Positions 23,917 through 32,413 of a stretch of 37,826 nt of DNA are shown here, one piece after another. How positions within the stretch are numbered: the stretch's first letter is position 1; each line of letters starts with the position of its first letter. Made by a program: the position numbers and the translations under genes. Location of the stretch: contig NZ_SMKX01000078.1 of assembly GCF_004349055.1 (NCBI RefSeq), positions 1 to 37,826 on the forward strand. Reading direction: 5' to 3'. A model generated the notes under the pieces. That model was not told where the DNA came from, searched no databases, and was given only the letters and a program-made list of their open reading frames with translations. This stretch comes from Kribbella antibiotica (GTDB lineage: Bacteria; Actinomycetota; Actinomycetes; Propionibacteriales; Kribbellaceae).

Positions 23917-25479
23917 GTGGCTCGTGGCGATGGTCGGCTCACTCATGACCTTGACCCTCAGGACCTGGGACCGCAGGACGCTTGTGGCGTCTTTGGGGTT
24001 TGGGCGCCGGGGGAAGAGGTTGCCAAACTCACCTATTTCGGGCTCTATGCCTTGCAACACCGGGGGCAGGAGTCAGCAGGAATCGCGGTCAGTAACGGGA
24101 GCCAGATCCTTGTTTACAAGGACATGGGTCTCGTCAGTCAGGCGTTCGACGAGGCGACTCTTGCCTCGCTGCGCGGGCATATCGCGATCGGGCACTGCCG
24201 GTACTCCACCACTGGGTCCAGTGTGTGGGCGAATGCTCAGCCGACGTTCCGGTCTACTGCGACCGGGTCGATCGCGCTCGGGCACAACGGCAACCTGACG
24301 AACACCGGGGAGCTCGCGGCCAGCCTCAACGGCGGCGGTGACCTTGATCTCGGTCTCGATGCGGGCGCTGATCACGCGAAGGCGAATGCCAAGCACACGG
24401 CGTCCTCCGACACCGACATCCTTACTTCGATGCTGGCCGGTTACCCGGATCTCACCATCGAGCAGGCCGCCGCGAAGGTGCTGCCGAAGGTGAAGGGTGC
24501 GTTCAGCCTCGTCTTCATGGACGAGAACACTCTGTACGGCGCTCGTGACCCGCAGGGCATTCGCCCGCTGGTGCTGGGCCGGATGGAGCGCGGCTGGGTG
24601 ATCGCCAGCGAGACTGCGGCGCTCGACATCGTCGGTGCGAGTTTCGTTCGGGAGATCGAGCCGGGCGAGATCGTCGCGATCGACGCCGAGGGGCTTCGCT
24701 CGCAGCGGTTCGCCGAGGCGGCGCCGAAGGGCTGTCTGTTCGAGTTCGTGTATCTGGCCCGCCCGGACACCCAGATTTCCGGCCAGCGCATCCACTCCAC
24801 CCGCGTGGAGATCGGTCGCCGGCTGGCCCGCCAGCATCCCGCCGAGGCCGACTTGGTCATCGCGACGCCGGAGTCCGGCGTACCGGGTGCGATCGGGTAC
24901 GCCGAAGAGTCGGGCATCCCGTATGGGTCGGGCCTGGTCAAGAATGCTTATGTCGGCCGGACGTTCATCCAGCCGAGCCAGACGATCCGCCAGCTCGGGA
25001 TCCGGCTGAAGCTGAACCCGCTGCGCGAGGTGATCGAGGGCAAGCGCCTGGTGGTCGTCGACGACACGATCGTCCGCGGCAACACCCAGCGCGCTGTGAT
25101 CCGGATGCTGCGCGAGTCCGGGGCGAAGGAGATCCACGTCCGGATCACCGCCCCGCCGGTGAAGTGGCCGTGTTTCTACGGCATCGACTTCGCCAGCCGC
25201 GCCGAGCTGATCGCCAACGGCCTGAACACCGACGAGATCTGCCGTTCACTCGGCGCCGACTCGCTCGGGTACATCGATCTGGACACGCTGGTCGAGGCGA
25301 CCAACGTGCCGAAGGATCAGCTGTGCCGGGCCTGCTTCGACGGTGTCTACCCGGTGGCGCTGCCCGACCCGGAGTATCTCGGCAAGCACCTGCTCGAGGT
25401 TCCGGTGAGCACCGATGCGGACGGCCTGGCCGCCGTCGTCGGTGGTGGCGGCGCAGCCGACGCCCTCAGTCGTCCGTAG
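23917..25479 (+). CDS. purF: Amidophosphoribosyltransferase
   Basis: 520 residues; catalyses the first step of purine synthesis, PRPP plus glutamine to phosphoribosylamine. The N-terminal nucleophile Cys is C23 in DACGVFGVWAPG, so a 22-residue propeptide must be removed, as in the Bacillus-type enzyme. The Ntn glutaminase domain continues through LQHRGQESAGIA and GHNGNLTN. The phosphoribosyltransferase half has the PRPP loop RLVVVDDTIVRGNT, followed by cysteines (WPCFYGIDF, CRACFDGVYP) that fit the [4Fe-4S]-binding set. It is followed after 58 bases by purM. Confidence 0.95.
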   Translation: MARGDGRLTHDLDPQDLGPQDACGVFGVWAPGEEVAKLTYFGLYALQHRGQESAGIAVSNGSQILVYKDMGLVSQAFDEATLASLRGHIAIGHCRYSTTGSSVWANAQPTFRSTATGSIALGHNGNLTNTGELAASLNGGGDLDLGLDAGADHAKANAKHTASSDTDILTSMLAGYPDLTIEQAAAKVLPKVKGAFSLVFMDENTLYGARDPQGIRPLVLGRMERGWVIASETAALDIVGASFVREIEPGEIVAIDAEGLRSQRFAEAAPKGCLFEFVYLARPDTQISGQRIHSTRVEIGRRLARQHPAEADLVIATPESGVPGAIGYAEESGIPYGSGLVKNAYVGRTFIQPSQTIRQLGIRLKLNPLREVIEGKRLVVVDDTIVRGNTQRAVIRMLRESGAKEIHVRITAPPVKWPCFYGIDFASRAELIANGLNTDEICRSLGADSLGYIDLDTLVEATNVPKDQLCRACFDGVYPVALPDPEYLGKHLLEVPVSTDADGLAAVVGGGGAADALSRP

Positions 25480-25537
25480 GTCCAGTTTGGTTTGGCAGCG
25501 TCGGCACTGCGACCGACGTCGTACCGAGGAGAAGAAC

Positions 25538-26611
25538 GTGAGCGAAGGCGCCAGCTACGCCGCCGCCGGAGTCGACATCGAGGCCGGTGACCGGGCCGTC
25601 GAGCTGATGAAGGAATGGGTCTCGAAGGCGACCCGGCCGGAGGTCGTCGGGGGTCTCGGCGGATTCGCCGGCCTGTTCGACGCGAGCGCGCTGACGAAGT
25701 ACCGGCGGCCGCTGCTGGCGACCTCGACCGACGGCATCGGGACCAAGGTCCAGATCGCGCAGCGGATGGACAAGCACGACACGATCGGGTTCGACCTGGT
25801 CGGGATGGTCGTCGACGACCTGGTCGTCTGCGGCGCCGAGCCGCTGTTCATGACCGACTACATCTGCACCGGCAAGGTGGTCCCGGAGACGATCGCGCAG
25901 ATCGTGAAGGGCATCGCGGAGGCTTGCGTCGAGGCCGGTACGGCGCTCGTTGGCGGCGAGACCGCTGAGCACCCGGGCCTGCTCGAGGCGGACGAGTACG
26001 ACGTCGCCGGCGCGGCGACCGGTGTTGTCGAGGCGGACGAGCTGATCGGCGCGGAGCGGGTGCGCGCGGGTGACGTGGTCGTCGCGATGGCGTCCTCGGG
26101 CCTGCACTCGAACGGGTACTCGCTGGTTCGGCACGTGTTCTTCGACCGGGCCAAGTGGGCGCTCGACCGGGAGGTTCCGGAGCTCGGGACCACGCTCGGT
26201 GAGACCCTGCTGACGCCGACCCGCGTCTACGCCAAGCACTGCCTGGAGCTGATCCGGGCGCTCAACAAGAACGACGCCACACCGCTGCACGCGATGTCGC
26301 ACATCACCGGCGGTGGTTTCGCGGCGAACCTGGCGCGCGTGATTCCGTCGGAGCTGTCGGTCCGGATCGACCGGTCGACCTGGACGCCGGCCCCGATCTT
26401 CGGCCTGGTCGGCGAGCTGGGCTCGGTCGAGCTGCTGGAGCTCGAGAAGACGCTGAACATGGGTGCGGGCATGGTCGCCGTACTGGACCGGTCGGCGGCC
26501 GATGCTGCGATCGCCGAACTGGCGGCGCGCGACATCCCCGCCTGGGTCTGCGGCGAGGTCCTCGCCACTGCCGGCGGCGCCGTCACCCTCGAAGGCTCTT
26601 ACGCCAAGTAG
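25538..26611 (+). CDS. purM: Phosphoribosylformylglycinamidine cyclo-ligase (AIR synthetase)
   Basis: 357 residues from the GTG at 25538, with GAGGAGAAG about 4-12 bases upstream. It closes the imidazole ring in purine synthesis (FGAM plus ATP to AIR). Family motifs: SYAAAGVDIEAGDRAVELMK at the start, STDGIGTKVQIAQ, GFDLVGMVVDDLVVCGAEPL, VGGETAEHPGLL, SSGLHSNGYSLVR and HITGGGFAANLARV. Usual length for the family. Co-oriented with purF, ending in a strong terminator. Confidence 0.95.
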   Translation: MSEGASYAAAGVDIEAGDRAVELMKEWVSKATRPEVVGGLGGFAGLFDASALTKYRRPLLATSTDGIGTKVQIAQRMDKHDTIGFDLVGMVVDDLVVCGAEPLFMTDYICTGKVVPETIAQIVKGIAEACVEAGTALVGGETAEHPGLLEADEYDVAGAATGVVEADELIGAERVRAGDVVVAMASSGLHSNGYSLVRHVFFDRAKWALDREVPELGTTLGETLLTPTRVYAKHCLELIRALNKNDATPLHAMSHITGGGFAANLARVIPSELSVRIDRSTWTPAPIFGLVGELGSVELLELEKTLNMGAGMVAVLDRSAADAAIAELAARDIPAWVCGEVLATAGGAVTLEGSYAK

Positions 26612-26628
26612 GCAAACGCACTAGAAAG

Positions 26629-26655
26629 ACCGCGCCCGGATCGACCGGGCGCGGT
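26629..26655 (+). terminator. Hairpin terminator after purM
   Basis: Perfect 11-bp stem ACCGCGCCCGG (26629-26639) and CCGGGCGCGGT (26645-26655) with a 5-base loop, 17 bases after the stop. Confidence 0.9.
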
Positions 26656-26791
26656 AGCAGTCGTCGCGCATACAAAACCACCAAGCGGTAGCCCCAGTTG
26701 GTGCGGTGTGCTGCTTCAGCCCGCCGGCCTTGGCAACACAACATCACCGCCTGGTGCTGGTGTGGTGGTACTACGTCGGACACACGGAGAA

Positions 26792-26822
26792 CTGCTCAGC
26801 CACCCACGGGGGCGCTGAGCAG
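26792..26822 (-). terminator. Hairpin terminator after the DUF3073 gene
   Basis: Perfect 9-bp stem CTGCTCAGC (26792-26800) and GCTGAGCAG (26814-26822), about 17 bases beyond the DUF3073 stop on the minus strand. Confidence 0.7.
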
Positions 26823-26839
26823 CTCAGCCGGGCTGATGT

Positions 26840-27028
26840 TTACCGACGGGGATGGTAGTCGTCGGCGTCGCTGTCGTCGCCGTCGTTGTCACCGTTCGCA
26901 GAAGCGGTGCCGCTCTGTTCGCCGCCGGCCAGCTCTTTTTTGAGCTGGTCGAGATCGGTGTCCCAGGTGCGGTACTTCAGGTCGCGTGCGACCTTCGTCT
27001 GCTTGGCCTTTGCACGGCCGCGCCCCAT
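26840..27028 (-). CDS. DUF3073 protein
   Basis: 62 residues from the ATG at 27028, with GAGGGGG about 9 bases upstream; the earlier in-frame start lacks the conserved opening. It begins MGRGRAKAKQTKVARDLKY, the hallmark of DUF3073, continues with TDLDQLKKELAG, and ends in an Asp-rich tail (DGDDSDADDY). This small basic-then-acidic family is confined to actinobacteria, and its function is unknown. In Streptomyces the gene also lies beside purM, so the placement is ancestral. Confidence 0.92.
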   Translation of the reverse strand: MGRGRAKAKQTKVARDLKYRTWDTDLDQLKKELAGGEQSGTASANGDNDGDDSDADDYHPRR

Positions 27029-27178
27029 AGCGTCGACCCCCTCGCACAAGTCAACCGGGTACGCTGCGTGGCGCCCACGGATCAGTCGTCAGTAATCGTG
27101 GTTCAAGGATACCCGGAGCTGGGGATCGACACACGCACCGGCCCCCTGACGGACGCCGAAGACGTCCGATCACAGGCT

Positions 27179-27220
27179 CGGCGGGGTGGCCCGGACCCCT
27201 CAGACCGGTCCACCCCGCCG
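27179..27220 (-). terminator. Hairpin terminator after the ABC permease gene
   Basis: Perfect 11-bp stem CGGCGGGGTGG (27179-27189) and CCACCCCGCCG (27210-27220) around a 20-base loop, about 12 bases past the permease stop. Confidence 0.8.
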
Positions 27221-27232
27221 TGTTTGTGGGTG

Positions 27233-28039
27233 TTACTTGACCTCGCGGCGTGAGCTAAGCCACAGTCCGAGGACGGTCGGTAGGACGACCCAGACACCGA
27301 TCGCGGTCAGCGTCTCGGGCAGCATCCCGTTCAGGTTGCGCTCGGCGATCCGGCCGAAGGCGGAGAAGACGTCCAGCCAGTTCGCGTTGTCCTTGAATAG
27401 GGCCGGTCCGGCCAGCGACCAGGCGGTCGGGGCGATGAAGAAGACCAGGATCGCGACCGCGGTCTGGGCGATCACCGCACCGAAGGCGGCACCCATGACC
27501 ACGTTCAGCGCCATCGTCAGGTAGGCACCGGCGAGCTGCCCGCCCAGACCGGCGTACGTGGTGGCGTGGTCGGTGAGCGCTGCGGTGAGCGCGGTGTAGA
27601 CGAAGCCGAAGGCGACGACCACGGTCATGACGACCGCACTCAGAGCGATGGCGGAGACGAACTTCGCCAGCTGGACCCGGACCCGGCGCGGCGACAGCGT
27701 GAAAGTCGTCAGCGCGGTCCGCTGGGTCCACTCAGACGTCATCGCCATCACGCCGATGACCGGCAGGATCAGCATGGTGCCGACCGACCCGGCGCTGAGG
27801 AACGCGTCGAAACCAACGGTGCCCTCGCCCAGGTGGGTGATCTGCCAGGTCATCGCGGCCAGCGCGATCAGCAGGATCGCGGCGACCAGGACCCGGCCGC
27901 TCCGGGTGTCCAGGGACTTGCGCAGCTCGATCGTGACGAGCTTCAGGAACGACTGGCCGCGCGCGGGCGGCAGCGCCGTACCGGCGGCTGCCTTGTGCTT
28001 GGCCGGAGTCGCCGGCGCTGTTTCAGTGAGAGTGGTCAT
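27233..28039 (-). CDS. ABC-2 type transporter permease
   Basis: 268 residues from the ATG at 28039, with GGAG 8 bases upstream; an in-frame TTG 15 bases earlier overlaps that site. After an Ala/Thr/Pro-rich cytoplasmic start and FLKLVTIELRKSLDTRSGR come six membrane segments, with MAMTSEWTQRTALTTFTLSP between the second and third, the usual ABC-2 permease pattern for exporters. It works with the ATPase encoded 62 bases upstream. The cargo is unknown. Confidence 0.88.
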   Translation of the reverse strand: MTTLTETAPATPAKHKAAAGTALPPARGQSFLKLVTIELRKSLDTRSGRVLVAAILLIALAAMTWQITHLGEGTVGFDAFLSAGSVGTMLILPVIGVMAMTSEWTQRTALTTFTLSPRRVRVQLAKFVSAIALSAVVMTVVVAFGFVYTALTAALTDHATTYAGLGGQLAGAYLTMALNVVMGAAFGAVIAQTAVAILVFFIAPTAWSLAGPALFKDNANWLDVFSAFGRIAERNLNGMLPETLTAIGVWVVLPTVLGLWLSSRREVK

Positions 28040-28101
28040 GGTGTTCTGCTCCAACTGTGCTAATGCTGGGCTCGCTGCGCTCGCCCAGGGCTTAGGGGTG
28101 A

Positions 28102-28986
28102 TCAGGCGGCCGCGGGGGTGGCGGTCAGCTGGAAGAACAGGTCTTCCAGGCCGGCACCGTCGCTCTGGCGGAGTTCGAGCAGGATCTGACCGGCCGCAGC
28201 GGCGGCGCGTCCGACCTGCTCGGCGGTGGCGTCGACTCGCAGCGAGCCGTCGAGGCCCGGCTCGACGCTCAGGCCGGCCGCGGTCAGCGCCTGGTTCAGG
28301 CCGATCGGGTCGAGGCCGCGGACCAGCGTGCCGGTCCCCGCGAGCAGCTCGTCGAGCGAACCGTTGGCGACGATCCGGCCGCCGCCGATGACGACCAGCC
28401 GGTCGACGGTTGCCTGAACCTCACCCAGCAGGTGGCTGGACAGGATCACCGTGCCGCCCCGCGAGGCGAAGTCCTGGAGCAGCCCGCGCATCCAGCGGAT
28501 GCCCTCGGGGTCCATGCCGTTCGCAGGCTCGTCGAGGATCAGTACGGCGGGGTCGCCGAGCAGCGCGTTCGCGATGCCGAGCCGCTGCCGCATGCCGAGC
28601 GAGTACTGCCCGACACGGCGCTTCGCGGCGTGCGAGAGGCCGACAGCCTCAAGCATCTCGTCCGCGCGGCCCTTCGGAACACCGAGCAGGCTCGCGTTCA
28701 GCGCCAGCGTCTCGCGGCCGGTGCGGCCGGCGTGCTGGGCGGCGGCGTCCAGCATGACCCCGACGACCCGACCCGGGTTCGGCAGTTCGACGTACCGCTT
28801 ACCGGCGATGGTCGCGGTACCGGACGACGGCGGAGTGAGCCCGGTCAGCATCCGGAGCGTCGTGGACTTGCCCGCGCCGTTCGGGCCGAGGAAGCCGGTG
28901 ATGCTCCCGGGCTGGACGGTGAAGGACACATCCTGGACAGCCGTGGTGCTGCCGTAGCGCTTGGTCAGGTTCTCGACGGTGATCAT
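28102..28986 (-). CDS. ABC transporter ATP-binding protein
   Basis: 294 residues. Walker A GPNGAGKST (34-42, K40), Q-loop region replaced by VVGVMLDAAAQHAGRT, signature YSLGMRQRLGIANALL, Walker B AVLILDEPANGMDP, H-loop VILSSHLLGEV. The C-terminal 80 residues are an extension typical of the drug- or lantibiotic-exporter group (CcmA-like). ATG at 28986 abuts the divergent promoter shared with the sensor kinase gene, so the exporter may be that system's target. Confidence 0.92.
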   Translation of the reverse strand: MITVENLTKRYGSTTAVQDVSFTVQPGSITGFLGPNGAGKSTTLRMLTGLTPPSSGTATIAGKRYVELPNPGRVVGVMLDAAAQHAGRTGRETLALNASLLGVPKGRADEMLEAVGLSHAAKRRVGQYSLGMRQRLGIANALLGDPAVLILDEPANGMDPEGIRWMRGLLQDFASRGGTVILSSHLLGEVQATVDRLVVIGGGRIVANGSLDELLAGTGTLVRGLDPIGLNQALTAAGLSVEPGLDGSLRVDATAEQVGRAAAAAGQILLELRQSDGAGLEDLFFQLTATPAAA

Positions 28987-29023
28987 GACACTGAGTCAAC
29001 CGCCCGGACCCCCTTCGGCGCAT

Positions 29024-29033
29024 CGGACGTCCG
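29024..29033. promoter_or_regulatory. Candidate operator in the ABC/kinase divergent region
   Basis: The 10-bp palindrome CGGACGTCCG lies in the 142-bp space between the exporter and the two-component genes. A site for the adjacent LuxR-type response regulator is possible but not shown. Confidence 0.25.
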
Positions 29034-29116
29034 GCTGCGACCACCCCCTACGAAAGTCTGCGCTCCGGGGCCGGAACCTAACCGGATGGGGGAGAGGATC
29101 CTGTACCCGTCGCCAC

Positions 29117-29122
29117 TACGCT
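29117..29122 (+). promoter_or_regulatory. Leaderless -10 element of the NarL-type kinase gene
   Basis: TACGCT (TANNNT form) followed by 6 bases and the ATG at 29129; GGGTGA in between is too close to be a ribosome binding site. Confidence 0.45.
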
Positions 29123-29128
29123 GGGTGA

Positions 29129-30325
29129 ATGCGACGACTGCGCCGGTGGTACTCCTGGTGGCGCACGCATGCCCCGCGGATCCGCGACTTCCTCTATCTG
29201 TTCTTCGGTCTGCTGACGATCGTCGCGCAGGCGAGCACGGGCGGCGCGGGCTGGGGCGTCAAAGACTCGGTGACCCTGGCCGCCGGCGTGGTCGCGTCCG
29301 TCGCGTTGCTCTGGCGCCGCCGCTTCCCGGTGACCGTCACGATCATCGGCGTGATCGCGATGGCGCTCTCAGGCATCTTCGTCCCCCTCGGCTTGGCCCT
29401 GCTGACGCTGGCGATCCGTCGCCGTGACCTGGTCCTCGTGGTCCTGACCTTCCTCGGGTACGTCGCTCTGGTCCTCAACAGCGGTCTGTTCGACGAAGCG
29501 TTCTGGGTGTCGGTGTTCACCGGGCCGTTCCTGATCGGGACCTGGGTCGCCATCGGTGCCTTCGTCGGAGCGCGCCGGGATCTGGTGGCGTCCTGGCAGG
29601 ACCGGGCTGAGCGGGCCGAGGCCGAGCGTGAGCTGCGGGCCGAGCAGGCCCGCCTCGGTGAGCGGGCGCGGATTGCCCAGGAGATGCACGATGTCCTTGC
29701 CCACAAGGTGTCGCTGATCGCGCTGCACGCCGGTGGGTTGGAGGTGAACCCGTCGGTCGGTCCGGAGAAGGTCGAGGGTTCGGCCCGGCTGATCCGCGAG
29801 ACGGCCCGGCAGGCGATGGAGGATCTGCGCGAAGTCCTCGGCGTACTGCGGACTGACGTGAGCGTGGCCGGGGCCGACCTGGCGCCCGTTCCACAGGCGG
29901 CGGATCTTGAGCGGCTGGTCGCCGAATCACGCGCGGCCGGGGTGACCGTGAGCAGCGAGATCACCGTGGCAGACGGCGTGCCGCTGGCGATCGGGCGGAC
30001 GATCTACCGGATCGTCCAGGAGTCGCTGACGAATGTGCACAAGCATGCGCGGGGTGCGTCGACCGAGGTGCTGGTCACCGGTGGGCGGGGCGAGGGCGTG
30101 ACGGTGAGGGTGACGAACATCCGTCCGGTCGCTGCTGATTCACTGCTCCCAGGCGCCGGTGCGGGATTGGTCGGTCTGCGCGAGCGCGTCGTACTGGTTG
30201 GTGGGCGGCTCACGACCGGCCCCACGCCGGCCGGCGGCTGGCGGGTCGAGGGCTGGTTGCCGTGGCCGATCGGCCGGGAGAGCGAGACTGTCGCATCAGT
30301 GACAGTCGATGAGGGAGAACGATGA
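29129..30325 (+). CDS. NarL-type membrane sensor histidine kinase
   Basis: 398 residues. Four to five membrane helices fill about 18-148, with short loops and no large outer domain, so the signal is probably felt in the membrane. A coiled linker (RAERAEAERELRAEQARL) leads to the HisKA_3 dimerisation domain with phospho-acceptor H187 in RIAQEMHDVLAHKVS. The ATPase domain has the N box IVQESLTNVHKHARG and GAGLVGLRERV. It overlaps the response regulator gene by ATGA and is divergent from an ABC exporter, an arrangement common for envelope-stress or antibiotic-response systems. Confidence 0.92.
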   Translation: MRRLRRWYSWWRTHAPRIRDFLYLFFGLLTIVAQASTGGAGWGVKDSVTLAAGVVASVALLWRRRFPVTVTIIGVIAMALSGIFVPLGLALLTLAIRRRDLVLVVLTFLGYVALVLNSGLFDEAFWVSVFTGPFLIGTWVAIGAFVGARRDLVASWQDRAERAEAERELRAEQARLGERARIAQEMHDVLAHKVSLIALHAGGLEVNPSVGPEKVEGSARLIRETARQAMEDLREVLGVLRTDVSVAGADLAPVPQAADLERLVAESRAAGVTVSSEITVADGVPLAIGRTIYRIVQESLTNVHKHARGASTEVLVTGGRGEGVTVRVTNIRPVAADSLLPGAGAGLVGLRERVVLVGGRLTTGPTPAGGWRVEGWLPWPIGRESETVASVTVDEGER

Positions 30326-30981
30326 CACGGCTGCTGATCGTGGATGACGAAGCGCTGGTCCGCGCCGGGTTGAAGATGATCCTCGAGTCCGACGAGGAGC
30401 TCGAGGTGGTCGCCGAGGCCGAGGACGGCGCGGACGCCGCCGCGATGGTGACCCGGCACCGGCCGGACGTCGTACTGATGGACATCCGGATGCCGCGGCT
30501 CGACGGGCTCGCCGCGACACGCGCCGTACAGGCTCTGCCGGATCCGCCGAAGGTCGTCGTACTGACGACGTTCGATCTGGACGACTATGTGTTCCGGGCA
30601 CTGCAGGCAGGGGCGAGCGGGTTCCTGCTGAAGGACACCCCGCCGCGCGAGCTGGTGCAGGCGATCAAGGTGGTCGCGGCTGGGGACGCCATGCTGTCGC
30701 CGGCGGTGACACGGCGGTTGATCGGGCACTACGCCAAGGATTCGCGCGCCGATCGGCGCCGGGTCGGGCAGGCGCGGATCAGCAAGCTCACCGAGCGCGA
30801 GCGTGAGGTACTGGTCGAGGTCGGCAGCGGGCTGCCGAACGCCGATATCGGCAAGAAGCTGTTCATGAGCGAGGCGACCGTGAAGGCGCACGTCTCCCGG
30901 ACGTTGGTGAAGCTGGACGCCACCAACCGGGTACAGGCCGCGATCATCGCCTACGAGGCCGGCCTGCTCACCGACGACTGA
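30322..30981 (+). CDS. NarL/LuxR-family response regulator
   Basis: 219 residues. Receiver domain 1-120: D8-D9 acidic pair, phospho-acceptor D54 in VVLMDIRMPRLDG, Thr and Lys of the switch in VVLTTFDLDDY and FLLKDTPPREL. The LuxR helix-turn-helix is at about 150-212 (LTEREREVLVEVGSGLPNAD, MSEATVKAHVSRTLVKL). Partner of the kinase it overlaps; the likely target is the divergent exporter operon. Confidence 0.95.
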   Translation: MTRLLIVDDEALVRAGLKMILESDEELEVVAEAEDGADAAAMVTRHRPDVVLMDIRMPRLDGLAATRAVQALPDPPKVVVLTTFDLDDYVFRALQAGASGFLLKDTPPRELVQAIKVVAAGDAMLSPAVTRRLIGHYAKDSRADRRRVGQARISKLTEREREVLVEVGSGLPNADIGKKLFMSEATVKAHVSRTLVKLDATNRVQAAIIAYEAGLLTDD

Positions 30982-31011
30982 AGCAGAACAGAGCGGCGCA
31001 CATAAAGAGAG

Positions 31012-31059
31012 CCGGCCGGGAATCGTCGGAGGGGTGGGGATCGACGATTCCGCGGCCGG
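31012..31059. terminator. Bidirectional hairpin terminator
   Basis: CCGGCC-G-GGAATCGTCG (31012-31028) pairs with CGACGATTCC-GC-GGCCGG (31042-31059) around a GAGGGGTGGGGAT loop. It separates the response regulator gene from the convergent hydrolase gene. Confidence 0.75.
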
Positions 31060-31119
31060 TCTCGGGGTCAGCGCACCTGGGGGGTTGGCGCGCTGACGGG
31101 GGAGGACCTAGCTATCAGG

Positions 31120-31953
31120 TCAGACGCGCCCGAAGGCCACGCTCTTGGTCCAGATCTTGCCCTTCTGGATCGGCGTCCCCGGCTTCGAGGAGTGCCACAG
31201 AAGGCCCTTACCGGCGTAGATGCCGACGTGGTAGACGCTGCCGCCACCGTTCTTGAAGAAGATCAGGTCGCCCGGCTTCGCGGCCTTGGCGCTGATGTGC
31301 GTGGTCGCGGCGTACTGCTGACGCGAGGTGCGCGGCATCTTCTTGCCGGACTTGCTGTAGACGTAGCCGGTGTAACCGGAGCAGTCGAAGCCACGGGTGG
31401 TCGTGCCGCCGTAGCGGTACGGCGTGCCCTTGAGCTTCGCGGCTTCCTTGAGCACCTTGGCGCGGAACAGGTCGGCCTTGACGCCACCCTTGTTGCCGTA
31501 AAGCACCTTGTGCTTGGCGGCCCAGGTGAGGCGACCCCAGGTCGCGTGGTCGGTGGTGCCGCTGACCTTGATGCCCCAGGAGAGCTGGAACTTCTTCAGC
31601 GCAACGACGGTGGTGTTGCCGTAGTAACCGTCCGGGCCGAGGCGCAGGGCGCGCTGGACGAACTTCACGGTCGGACCGGAGTCACCCTTGCGGAGCAGCG
31701 GGCGGCTCTTGATCGTCTGGTGGCCACGGGCCTGAGCCGGGCTCAGCGCTGCGGCCGACGCGGTGGTCGGAGCGGCGGCAATGGTGACCAGGGCACCACC
31801 GCTGACGGCGAGGCCGACAGAAACGACGGCTGCTGCAGCGCGCGGTACGGCGGACTTCGAGGGCCTGCGGTGCTTTGCGAAAGTCCGATTGGCGGCGGAC
31901 TCGGTATGGCTGACGCCGCGCGAAAGCGACGTCCGTCGGGCAGTGACGGGCAT
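31120..31953 (-). CDS. Secreted NlpC/P60 peptidoglycan hydrolase
   Basis: 277 residues. A long basic N-region precedes a signal peptide (about 38-68, ending TTASAAA). A peptidoglycan-binding domain follows (about 85-145; LLRKGDSGPTVKFVQRALRL, DGYYGNTTVVALKKFQ). The C-terminal NlpC/P60 cysteine peptidase (about 160-277) has the catalytic C191 in GFDCSGYTGYVY and His H242 in SVYHVGIYAG, with H254 as the third polar residue. It cuts cell-wall stem peptides. ATG with GGGAG about 8 bases upstream. Its leader is a c-di-AMP riboswitch, tying wall cleavage to that second messenger. Confidence 0.93.
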   Translation of the reverse strand: MPVTARRTSLSRGVSHTESAANRTFAKHRRPSKSAVPRAAAAVVSVGLAVSGGALVTIAAAPTTASAAALSPAQARGHQTIKSRPLLRKGDSGPTVKFVQRALRLGPDGYYGNTTVVALKKFQLSWGIKVSGTTDHATWGRLTWAAKHKVLYGNKGGVKADLFRAKVLKEAAKLKGTPYRYGGTTTRGFDCSGYTGYVYSKSGKKMPRTSRQQYAATTHISAKAAKPGDLIFFKNGGGSVYHVGIYAGKGLLWHSSKPGTPIQKGKIWTKSVAFGRV

Positions 31954-31965
31954 GGTTGTCTCCCG

Positions 31966-32134
31966 ACGCCTACGGAGTTAGCTGTCGGGTTCGGGCTGGA
32001 AAACTTGCCCGGTCCGCTCCCGCGGACTTCACCCCAGGGATTCGACCACTCACAGTCGAACCCCAATCTCCTGGGTCCCCCACCTCTGCCATGGTTGTTC
32101 GAGGGGAGCAAGGATGCCTGGCAGAGCTCGGCGT
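31966..32134 (-). promoter_or_regulatory. c-di-AMP riboswitch (ydaO-yuaA type)
   Basis: On the minus strand the leader of the NlpC/P60 gene carries the conserved actinobacterial ydaO blocks in order: CTCTGCC, GGCAGAGGTGGGGGACCCA, GGGGTGAAGTCCGCGGGA, CCCGAACCCGACAGCTAACT and CCGTAGGCGT. The P1 stem is ACGCC (32134-32130) with GGCGT (31970-31966). The element ends about 13 bases before the start codon. In known actinobacterial examples, binding of c-di-AMP turns off wall hydrolase genes. Confidence 0.92.
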
Positions 32135-32154
32135 GACATCCGTGCAGTTCGTGT

Positions 32155-32183
32155 TATTTACCGAACCGCCGACGACTGTATAA
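32155..32183 (-). promoter_or_regulatory. Candidate promoter of the riboswitch-hydrolase transcript
   Basis: Minus strand: TTATAC (32183-32178), 17-base spacer, TAAATA (32160-32155). Transcription would begin near 32148, just before the riboswitch. Match to consensus is partial. Confidence 0.4.
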
Positions 32184-32231
32184 CAGAATGATCACGACGC
32201 AAACCCTCGAATCGACAGAGACCCTCCCAAA

Positions 32232-32246
32232 AGGCCCTCAGGGCCT
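32232..32246 (-). terminator. Small hairpin with T-run after the ammonia-lyase gene
   Basis: Minus strand: GGCCC, TGA loop, GGGCC, then TTTT (AGGCCCT/AGGGCCT at 32232-32246), about 170 bases downstream of the ammonia-lyase stop. The neighbouring CCTGGTGAACACCAGG (about 32266-32281) is a second short hairpin. Confidence 0.5.
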
Positions 32247-32330
32247 CTCTGACGGGTCAGGGAGTCCTGGTGAACACCAGGTGTCCTGGGTGCGTCTGAG
32301 CGTGCCGGAGGCAGCAGATGAGGGCTTCGG

Positions 32331-32346
32331 AGTGACCTGGGTCACA
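32331..32346. promoter_or_regulatory. CRP/GlxR-like site 1
   Basis: AGTGACCTGGGTCACA matches TGTGA-N6-TCACA at 9 of 10 defined positions. It lies about 180 bp upstream of the proposed start of the hydrolase transcript. Wall-hydrolase genes under CRP-family control are known in actinobacteria (for example rpfA in mycobacteria). Confidence 0.5.
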
Positions 32347-32362
32347 GTTGATCGTGGCTCTC

Positions 32363-32378
32363 TGTGACAACGGGCACA
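32363..32378. promoter_or_regulatory. CRP/GlxR-like site 2
   Basis: TGTGACAACGGGCACA matches TGTGA-N6-TCACA at 9 of 10 defined positions. It starts exactly 32 bp (three helical turns) after site 1, so two dimers could bind on the same face. Confidence 0.45.
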
Positions 32379-32413
32379 GTGCGTGCTCAGGGCCGCCTCA
32401 GTTCCCTGCGGAT

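Noticed and set aside
27070..27170. Possible tRNA-like GGTTCAAGGATACCC
   Set aside because: It resembles a T-loop, but no acceptor stem, D arm or anticodon arm could be folded around it.
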